In this document: positions 1-4,616 of the stretch, one piece after another
How the letters are laid out: each line of letters starts with the position of its first letter
How positions within the stretch are numbered: position 1 is the stretch's first letter
Program-made: the position numbers and the translations under genes
The notes under the pieces: model-generated
The model's input: only the letters and a program-made list of their open reading frames with translations
Told to the model about the DNA's origin: nothing
Database searches by the model: none
Origin: Rhodospirillaceae bacterium
GTDB lineage: Bacteria > Pseudomonadota > Alphaproteobacteria > MPNO01 > UBA2964
Reading direction: 5' to 3'
DNA length: 5,270 nt
NCBI GenBank assembly: GCA_002712335.1
Contig: PATI01000038.1
Span: forward strand, 53,174-58,443

Positions 1-480
1 ATGAAGATCTGCACTCATTTTAGATATTGCATAAGGACTTGTTGGAACAAGTGGATGTGTTTCACTTGCTGGTTCGGCGACAGCGCCGTAAAGCTCGGAT
101 GTTCCAATTTGTAAAAATTTCTTTAAATAACTTTTATTGAGTAAAAATTCAGCTAATTCGGCAACAGCTACGAGATTTGTATTATAATATTTAGCGCTTT
201 CTTCCCAAGAAGTTGCATATGCGAGAGCTGCATAATTTATTATATAATCTGGTTTATATGTATCTATAAGGTTATTTAATCTCTCACTCTCAAAAACAAT
301 ATGAACTTGTTCGTATTTATATCGAGCATCATTCCTGCCCACAGCTAAACTATAATGATCATCTTTTCTAATATTCCGCCCAACTGAAACCACTAGCTCG
401 GTATCTTTTAATGAAAGAAGGTGATTAGCATAATGGAGTGCAAAAACTCCAGCGCCACCTAACAACATATACTTTGCCAA
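1..480 (-). CDS. NAD(P)-dependent sugar-nucleotide epimerase/dehydratase, 4,6-dehydratase-like (3' end outside window)
   Basis: The 160 visible residues form the N-terminal Rossmann half of an extended short-chain dehydrogenase. Seen: the glycine-rich cofactor loop GGAGVFA (residues 8-14), an Arg/Lys-rich stretch after the second strand (GRNIRKD, 34-40), NYAA (82-85), TSELYG (127-132) and the catalytic YAISK (Tyr150, Lys154). In this family Tyr and Lys with the Ser/Thr drive hydride transfer. A Thr-Ser-Glu triplet before LYG is typical of GDP-mannose 4,6-dehydratase-type enzymes, where the Glu helps eliminate water, and basic residues after strand 2 usually mean NADP preference. I infer a soluble cytoplasmic enzyme acting on a nucleotide sugar for surface glycan synthesis; the substrate cannot be named. 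The TTG start is chosen because a TAA stop directly precedes it in frame, GGGAG lies 6 nt upstream, and the next ATG (codon 5) would remove most of the first strand. An epimerase or reductase of the same superfamily remains possible. Confidence 0.93.
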   Translation of the reverse strand, partial: MAKYMLLGGAGVFALHYANHLLSLKDTELVVSVGRNIRKDDHYSLAVGRNDARYKYEQVHIVFESERLNNLIDTYKPDYIINYAALAYATSWEESAKYYNTNLVAVAELAEFLLNKSYLKKFLQIGTSELYGAVAEPASETHPLVPTSPYAISKMSADLH

Positions 481-491
481 TTAAAACTCCC
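481..491 (-). promoter_or_regulatory. Ribosome binding site supporting a TTG start
   Basis: On the minus strand GGGAG occupies 491-487, followed by a 6-nt spacer and TTG at 480-478. The last three spacer bases form an in-frame TAA, so no longer reading is possible. The motif and spacing resemble those of the gene starting at 4322, which supports TTG as the true initiation codon of the dehydratase-like gene. Confidence 0.75.
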
Positions 492-560
492 AAATTTCAA
501 CGAGTACAAGTAGTCCATCTAACACGGTAAAATAGTTATGAAGTATATAGACTATTGTAA

Positions 561-623
561 GTCAGATATCACCCTTAAAGATAACAACGTTAGGTTAGAT
601 ATCATACTTAAAGATTACAACAT
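561..623. repeat. Imperfect 33-bp-period tandem duplication
   Basis: Units at 561-590 and 594-623 match at 25 of 30 positions, with a shared core of the form AGATATCA..CTTAAAGAT.ACAAC. The period is a multiple of three. In the short frame 538-645 the units encode related 11-residue blocks beginning SDITLKD and LDIILKD, so this may be the remains of a coding sequence. A duplicated binding site between two divergent genes is the alternative. Confidence 0.65.
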
Positions 624-1035
624 GTATAATCATGTATTGGTTTAAATCAGCGATAGCTGTAATACACTCTAAAATGAATACTGAAAATGTTAAGCTTTAA
701 TTGAAGATGATGGTAAGTGTTAAAAGAACTACTTCAAATCGATTGATATTAGAAAATGTCCACCGAGTTGATTGACAGTTAATATTTCCTCTTTAAGTCC
801 TTTTAGTAACGGCCATAAACAAAGGAAGAGATAGTATTTGTTATTATTATAAGAACTTCAATAAATTGTTAAGTCCTATTGATAGCTAAAACGTTTTTTT
901 TGAATGAAGGTCTAACCAGAAATATAAGTAAACTCTCGGAAAATACTAATTCTGCTATCTGAATTTGCAAAAATTTTATAGGCAATTTATGTTTATCTCA
1001 TATAGAAATCTATTAGATATTTTTGTAGGTCAGCA

Positions 1036-1785
1036 ATGAAAAATGCCGTTTGGAATGATGACGAATTATCCAAAATTAGAAATGTCGACCGGCTTCTTCC
1101 AAGTCAACCGCATTTACAAAAACTTTTCACTGGAAATGAAGATAATTTCTTTGCGTCTCTCGAAAATGTTTTATTATGCATTCAGAACAACCGGTCAGTA
1201 GAACAAAAATGGGATTTGGAACTCAAACCTGGGGTAACGTACGCTAGCCTCGGTGCTGACATTGGAACTCTTTATTTTTATCAATTGATAATAGCGATCA
1301 GTGGCGCCAAGTCAGTTCTTGAGCTTGGCACCTATATTGGAGTTTCTACGCTATTTTGGGCCGAAGCCTTAGGGCCTGAAGGCAAGGTAACAACCGTTGA
1401 GATTGGGGAAGAGTTTTATAATATTGCCGAGCGTAATATCCAAGTTAATGATATGGCGCAACGAGTAGAACAGATACTTGATTCGGCTTTGTTAGCAATG
1501 GATAAATTCATTGATGAAAAGCGTAAATTTGATTGCATATTTATAGACGCGGCCAAGGAAAGTTACGATCTCTTATTCACTAAGGCTCTAGAATGTATCT
1601 CCCCAAAAGGTTTAATTTTAGTCGATGATATTTTTTTCCAAGGCGAAACTTTAAATGAAGAGGCATCATCGGAAAAAGGTTTGGGCGTAAGAAAAGTTTT
1701 GCTTAAGGCGGAAAGTTTAAATTGTTTTAAGTCCATATTACCGATTGGTAACGGTCTACTCTTAATCCAGCCGCCCGTGGATTAA
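1036..1785 (+). CDS. Class I SAM-dependent O-methyltransferase, CCoAOMT/YrrM-like (methyltransferase family 3)
   Basis: A 249-residue protein, slightly longer than the roughly 220 residues usual for bacterial members. Seen: SAM-binding motif I as VLELGTYIGVST (94-105), acidic Glu122 closing the second strand (TTVEIGEE), FIDAAKESY (169-177) with Asp171 and Lys174, VDDIF (196-200), and a C-terminal IGNGLLLIQP. In this family the Asp of the IDA(D/A)K motif and the acidic/Asn pair after strand 5 bind a divalent metal that orients a catechol-like or vicinal hydroxyl. Here the usual Asp-Asn is Asp197-Asp198. It would move a methyl group from SAM to a hydroxyl, in the cytoplasm; the acceptor is unknown and could be a sugar or a small phenolic. 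ATG 1036 is preceded by AGG 6 nt upstream and by an in-frame TAG at 1003, and no other start fits. It stands alone on the plus strand, divergent from the dehydratase-like gene. Confidence 0.93.
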   Translation: MKNAVWNDDELSKIRNVDRLLPSQPHLQKLFTGNEDNFFASLENVLLCIQNNRSVEQKWDLELKPGVTYASLGADIGTLYFYQLIIAISGAKSVLELGTYIGVSTLFWAEALGPEGKVTTVEIGEEFYNIAERNIQVNDMAQRVEQILDSALLAMDKFIDEKRKFDCIFIDAAKESYDLLFTKALECISPKGLILVDDIFFQGETLNEEASSEKGLGVRKVLLKAESLNCFKSILPIGNGLLLIQPPVD

Positions 1786-2105
1786 TTCTCTATTTAAAGA
1801 CCGACACAGAAAAACATCTGAATAATTCTAATCGTTTCTTAGGACACTTTTTCCACATCATACAAATTAGGAATCTTAATTCAAAATGTCCGCAGTAATT
1901 GTTTCGTCAAAAATTTTCCTAATTAAAAAATTAAATATAAAAAAATATTAAATCAAGAGCCGACCTAGTTTTCCTAACAATTGTTATAGAATTCAAAAGG
2001 ATTGGTAGTGATTCAAAACAGACTTCAATTTAAATCAATTGATTCTAATTAAAGAATCGCGTGCCCAAGGGAGACTGTTTCAACACTTTTTAAAACTATA
2101 GAAGG

Positions 2106-2207
2106 TTGGATGGGTTGTTTTTACTCATTACTACTGGACCCATCACGAATGTTAGGGGCCGTGGCTTGGGATGAGGTTTGAATTCCATACATAAAACCTA
2201 GAAATTT
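2106..2207 (-). pseudogene. Internally deleted remnant of a SPOR-domain gene copy
   Basis: Bases 2124-2187 match 5187-5250 inside the SPOR gene at 63 of 64 positions (the difference is at 2151/5214). Bases 2106-2127 match 4595-4616, the end and downstream flank of that gene, at 22 of 22. The two matches meet at a shared CTCA, so 574 bp present in the intact locus are missing here. On the minus strand the remnant reads as the intact protein does, from GIQTSSQATA to DGSSSNE, then meets TAA at 2123-2121. The whole SPOR domain is gone. Beyond 2187 identity drops abruptly to about 12 of 20, but codons still align (FLGFMYGI against FLYFNNGI), suggesting older homology there. No credible start codon is present, because the frame upstream is closed by the TAG at 2249-2247 just after the methyltransferase gene. 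It is almost certainly not expressed as a useful protein. Confidence 0.75.
2124..2187. repeat. Left copy of 64-bp direct repeat (partner 5187-5250)
   Basis: 63 of 64 bases are identical to 5187-5250, in the same orientation. Partner spacing is 3063 bp, enclosing the TylF-like and oxygenase-like genes. Recombination between the copies would delete or circularise that interval. Confidence 0.95.
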
Positions 2208-2249
2208 GATACAAGAAGCAAGCCCTTTAGCGTCTCTACCAAAATTCTA

Positions 2250-3272
2250 TTAACTTTTATCACCAGCTCTCTTCAAGAACTTTTCGGGCTCCTCAAACAC
2301 CCTAAAAAGAGCACCTACTGATGCAGCCGGTCTCACATACACTAATTCCAAACCTCTTTCCTTTTTAAGTTTTTCTCTGAATCTCTCGATAACTGAAAAG
2401 ACACCGTCAACATCAAAATATTCATCAAAATAAATGAAAGAATATGGTTGGAGTTTATCGAAAAGCCAATCTAGAACATATTTATAGGAAGGAACGAGAT
2501 TACAATCTAGGAATGCAAAGCCAACTTTGTTGGTTAGCTGAGTTTTTGGAAGCGTTTCTTCAAATAGGCCCTGAATTAGATGGGTCCGGTTTTCGAAAAC
2601 ATTAAATTCCTCAAGAATATTATTATAGTGCTCTTTAAGATCACCACTATGTGAGAAGTCTTTGAAGTAACTCTTACTGTTTTCATCGTATTTTGGTAGC
2701 TCGTTTACATCGCCATCACTAAATTTACCAAATATATCGAAAGCATAAAATTGTGTTTCTGGGAATCTTGCGTTGAGATTCCCAACATCAAAGGCTGCTA
2801 ACATGTTGCGCAGAGTATAAAGATCATGGGAACCGAATTCGACATAGTCCCCTCCCTTGAAGCTAGAAGCTACCGACAGTGAGACATACAGCTTCTCCAA
2901 ATATTGAAAATTCAAAAAAGCCGCTAATTTGTGTTCGTCAGTCAATGACGCCGTAGAATCCGCATAGCCCCAATAACCAGCAACTCGTGCAATTGGATTT
3001 ACAGATGAAGTAATTGCACGTGCGTCTAAAAGACTCATTAAGTCAGATACTTTAACGAAATTATCTAAGTCAGATACTTTAACGAAATTATCTAAGTCAG
3101 ATACTTTAGCGAAATTATCTAGGTCAGATAAGTGAGCAATTCCTGGAACCTTATCCCCCCTAAGAGACGATTCCTTCTTTTCATACTGAATTTGGCGGTA
3201 CACAAAATCGGTTAAAGTCTTTCGAGGATTTGTAATTAATCTAATCAGTGACGCTAAATTCTGCTTAAACAT
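2250..3272 (-). CDS. TylF/MycF-like SAM-dependent methyltransferase with N-terminal nonapeptide repeats
   Basis: About 340 residues from ATG 3272. Residues 1-40 are basic and amphipathic. Residues 49-78 hold three tandem 9-residue repeats (SDLDNFAKV, then SDLDNFVKV twice) and a partial SDLMSLL. From about 98 onward comes a Rossmann methyltransferase: motif I as GDYVEFGSHD (141-150), YAFDIF (176-181) ending strand 2, AFLDCN (253-258) with Asp256, and IYFDEYF (280-286) with Asp283 and Glu284. In the TylF/macrocin O-methyltransferase family these acidic positions bind Mg2+ and position a sugar hydroxyl, and relatives are common in polysaccharide loci. I infer O-methylation of a sugar in the cytoplasm; the substrate is unknown. 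A TTG at 3293 would add seven residues but has no Shine-Dalgarno. ATG 3272 has AGG 11 nt upstream, so the start is moderately uncertain. The gene follows the oxygenase-like gene on the same strand after a gap of about 147 bp, possibly cotranscribed. Confidence 0.88.
   Translation of the reverse strand: MFKQNLASLIRLITNPRKTLTDFVYRQIQYEKKESSLRGDKVPGIAHLSDLDNFAKVSDLDNFVKVSDLDNFVKVSDLMSLLDARAITSSVNPIARVAGYWGYADSTASLTDEHKLAAFLNFQYLEKLYVSLSVASSFKGGDYVEFGSHDLYTLRNMLAAFDVGNLNARFPETQFYAFDIFGKFSDGDVNELPKYDENSKSYFKDFSHSGDLKEHYNNILEEFNVFENRTHLIQGLFEETLPKTQLTNKVGFAFLDCNLVPSYKYVLDWLFDKLQPYSFIYFDEYFDVDGVFSVIERFREKLKKERGLELVYVRPAASVGALFRVFEEPEKFLKRAGDKS
3039..3137. repeat. 27-bp in-frame tandem repeat, three units plus a partial fourth
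   Basis: Units at 3039-3065, 3066-3092 and 3093-3119 are identical except for one base in the third (A to G, giving Ala instead of Val in the protein). A degraded fourth begins TAGGTCAGATA at 3120 and fades by about 3137. Each unit encodes nine residues of the TylF-like protein (SDLDNFVKV). Near-identity at the DNA level points to recent slippage expansion. Gain or loss of units changes linker length by nine residues without shifting frame. Confidence 0.95.
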
Positions 3273-3419
3273 TATTCTAAAAACCTGTATCAAAATAAAC
3301 TTATTGTTAACGTGTTTTATATTTATTTAAACGTAATTTACTTTTCACCTTCTAACCATTATTTATTTAGGTGGCCGAGAAGCGTAGAATTTTTATTTTA
3401 TGAATATTGTAGAGGAAAA

Positions 3420-4322
3420 TTACTCCTTATTTACAGTCCCAAAAAAAATATATCTCTTTTTTTCGGACATCGGCTTCGAAACCAAATCAGCCCCATGATA
3501 TGCAACAGAATTATTTTTCCAGGCAATAAGGGTATTTGGAATATATTGTGCCTTAAAAACCACCTGAAAATCTTTTGTTTCATAGGAGTTGTAGTTATCA
3601 GGGTCGTATTCGATCGTGACACCATCCTTAGAATTGTAAATTACAGTACCTTGTTCGGCGTCACTATCAGTCTTAGGTAAATATAATAAACCATTTGTTA
3701 ATTCTCGTGCTGGATGGACGTGTGTGTCTATAGAAAAATCGTTTTTCATCCGAATCAACAAATGAGCGAATTGACTTTGAGATGTTTTTGGAACCTCCCG
3801 TATGACTAGTTTTTCGTTAATTGCCTCGTTTACGTTCAACATTATATACTGCAAACAAGAGAGAAAATTAGAAGTTGTATCCCGCGTTGTTAGTTTTTGA
3901 TATAAGTCATAATAAACTTCGTTTGTCGTATCCTCTTTAATTATTGGATTTTTTTCCAAATACACTTTGATATGCTGAGTATTTATGAATTTAATGATTC
4001 GGTCATAAAAGCTTTTTGGCAACAAGTCTTCTATGCATAAAACATCAAAACCAAAATTTAATACTTCAGCATTTTCAATCCTTTGCACCGCAAACTGAAC
4101 TATTTTGTCCCAATCATCTGGGACCAAGTGCTCCTCCCTTTGGTAGCTTAAAGACTTCGCGGATGCGGATCCTTCAGATTTCCCTTTATTCGCATTTTCT
4201 TCCATTTCAAATTCCGACACTTCAGATACAGCTTTAACACTGACACGACGCCAAAATACAATAATCGCAAGTATCAGTATAAAAAGTATAGAAATTGAAC
4301 TTATAGTAATCATCGACTCCAT
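3420..4322 (-). CDS. Membrane-anchored 2-oxoglutarate/Fe(II)-dependent oxygenase-like protein
   Basis: A 300-residue protein. Residues 5-24 (ITISSISILFILILAIIVFW) are one hydrophobic membrane helix followed by RR and K, so by the positive-inside rule the C-terminal domain should be cytosolic. Residues 30-65 are a polar, Glu/Ser/Lys-rich linker. The C-terminal half resembles prolyl-4-hydroxylase-type double-stranded beta-helix oxygenases: DTHVHP (199-204), then LTNGLLYLP (208-216), GTVIYN (225-230), IPNTLIAW (261-268), YHGADLV (275-281) and RYIFFGTV (290-297). In that family an HxD pair and a distal His bind iron, and an Arg about 10-14 residues later binds 2-oxoglutarate. Here His276 and Arg290 fit, but the first motif reads His201-Val-His203 instead of HxD. 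It may hydroxylate or otherwise oxidise a lipid-linked sugar at the membrane (inference), or be a non-canonical or inactive relative. ATG 4322 has GGGAG 6 nt upstream. Confidence 0.85.
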   Translation of the reverse strand: MESMITISSISILFILILAIIVFWRRVSVKAVSEVSEFEMEENANKGKSEGSASAKSLSYQREEHLVPDDWDKIVQFAVQRIENAEVLNFGFDVLCIEDLLPKSFYDRIIKFINTQHIKVYLEKNPIIKEDTTNEVYYDLYQKLTTRDTTSNFLSCLQYIMLNVNEAINEKLVIREVPKTSQSQFAHLLIRMKNDFSIDTHVHPARELTNGLLYLPKTDSDAEQGTVIYNSKDGVTIEYDPDNYNSYETKDFQVVFKAQYIPNTLIAWKNNSVAYHGADLVSKPMSEKKRYIFFGTVNKE

Positions 4323-4333
4323 AATCGACTCCC
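4323..4333 (-). promoter_or_regulatory. Ribosome binding site within a duplicated start region
   Basis: GGGAG at 4333-4329 lies 6 nt before ATG 4322-4320. The 9-mer GGAGTCGAT occurs twice with a 12-bp period (4332-4324 and 4320-4312), so a second GGAG sits just before the ATG of codon 4. That copy is only 3 nt from its ATG, too close for efficient use, which favours the first ATG. Confidence 0.65.
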
Positions 4334-4468
4334 GAATTTATTAGGTAGGTGAAGCCGCTACCTCGTCAACGGCAAAAATATCATCCATATGCTGATCATT
4401 AAACCAACCATACCGAAAAAATTTGATTTAAAGCTCTGAAATTTAGAATTATTTTTATTCTTTAAAAT

Positions 4469-4609
4469 TTAATACAAGCTATTTCCAACATTTTCTTCGG
4501 GTGGCACCAAAGCATTAATTATTTTATTTAACTTAACGTGACCGACCAAATTATCGTTTTTATCAATTACATCGGCTCTATCCAGACCATAAAATTGGAT
4601 GGGTTGTTT
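4469..4609 (-). pseudogene. C-terminal fragment of a CBS-domain protein gene
   Basis: A 46-codon open stretch without a start codon, ending in TAA at 4471-4469. Its residues include RADVIDKNDNLVG then HVKLNKIINALVPPEEN. This follows the pattern of the second half of a CBS domain: a hydrophobic strand, VxD, a short acidic turn, LVG, strand, then an amphipathic helix ending in AL. CBS domains bind adenine nucleotides and, in glycan loci, are often fused to sugar nucleotidyltransferases (family knowledge). The reading frame is closed by TAA at 4612-4610, immediately beside the SPOR stop codon, so everything N-terminal is missing. It is most simply a truncated gene end left by rearrangement. The fragment is short, and the similarity is judged by eye only. 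Confidence 0.5.
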
Positions 4610-4616
4610 TTACTCA
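4595..4616. repeat. 22-bp direct repeat, right copy (partner 2106-2127)
   Basis: Identical over 22 bases to 2106-2127 in the same orientation. It spans the TGA stop of the SPOR gene and its immediate downstream flank. Together with the 64-bp repeat it defines the two ends of the sequence lost from the left copy. Confidence 0.95.

Larger units (their letters stand above)
481..1035. other. Divergent intergenic region, 555 bp
   Basis: This stretch separates a minus-strand gene from a plus-strand gene, so it should hold both promoters. It is AT-rich with stops in all frames. The only structure I can support is a 33-bp imperfect tandem duplication at 561-623, covered by a short open frame (538-645) that is not convincing as a gene. 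A consensus-like TTGACA lies at 772-777, but no TATAAT-like hexamer follows at the right distance. I saw no terminator hairpin with a T-run, RNA gene or mobile element. Confidence 0.6.
1786..2249. other. Convergent intergenic region with AT-rich tract and gene remnant
   Basis: This lies between the ends of two convergent genes. Positions 1920-1955 form an almost pure A/T tract. GATTCT and AGAATC at 2041-2058 form a 6-bp stem with a 6-nt loop but no T-run, so it is at best a weak terminator. The right part (2106-2207) is a decayed copy of the SPOR-domain gene and is listed separately. All frames are broken by stops. Confidence 0.6.
4323..4613. other. Intergenic region between SPOR gene and oxygenase-like gene
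   Basis: The 291 bp hold a CBS-like coding remnant in the part next to the SPOR gene (4469-4609). They also hold a 6-bp inverted repeat, AGGTAG/CTACCT with a 9-nt loop, at 4343-4363, which would fold just upstream of the ribosome binding site at 4329-4333. The hairpin has no T-run and is not a convincing terminator or riboswitch. I see no promoter hexamer pair that I trust. Confidence 0.5.

Noticed and set aside
772..800. TTGACA as a promoter for the O-methyltransferase gene
   Set aside because: No TATAAT-like hexamer lies 15-19 bp downstream and the site is more than 230 bp from the start codon.
1975..2044. Two 12-bp palindromes, TAACAATTGTTA and AATCAATTGATT, as operators
   Set aside because: In AT-rich sequence a few such palindromes are expected by chance in 5 kb, and this is a region between convergent gene ends where operators are unlikely.
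2038..2105. Minus-strand frame left of the SPOR remnant (including ETVSLGHAIL) as the missing first half of the CBS gene
   Set aside because: The pattern is suggestive, but it is short, ends in a stop after about 20 codons and needs assumed mutations to continue.
558..3050. Shared TAAGTCAGATA between the 33-bp duplication and the 27-bp repeat
   Set aside because: An 11-base match is expected by chance in a window of this size and AT content, and the flanks do not align.
3431..3625. Second minus-strand frame within the oxygenase-like gene
   Set aside because: It overlaps the motif-bearing frame completely and repeats its residues only in shifted form.
3312..3680. Plus-strand open frame over the end of the oxygenase-like gene
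   Set aside because: It is antisense to a gene with clear domain motifs, has Phe/Tyr/Ile-rich composition typical of the reverse of AT-rich code, and shows no recognisable motif.
4016..4237. Plus-strand open frame inside the oxygenase-like gene
   Set aside because: It is antisense to the linker and early domain of a supported gene, with no family signature or convincing ribosome binding site.
4343..4363. Hairpin upstream of the oxygenase-like gene as a terminator or riboswitch
   Set aside because: It is a 6-bp stem with a 9-nt loop, has no T-run, and no conserved riboswitch core is recognisable.
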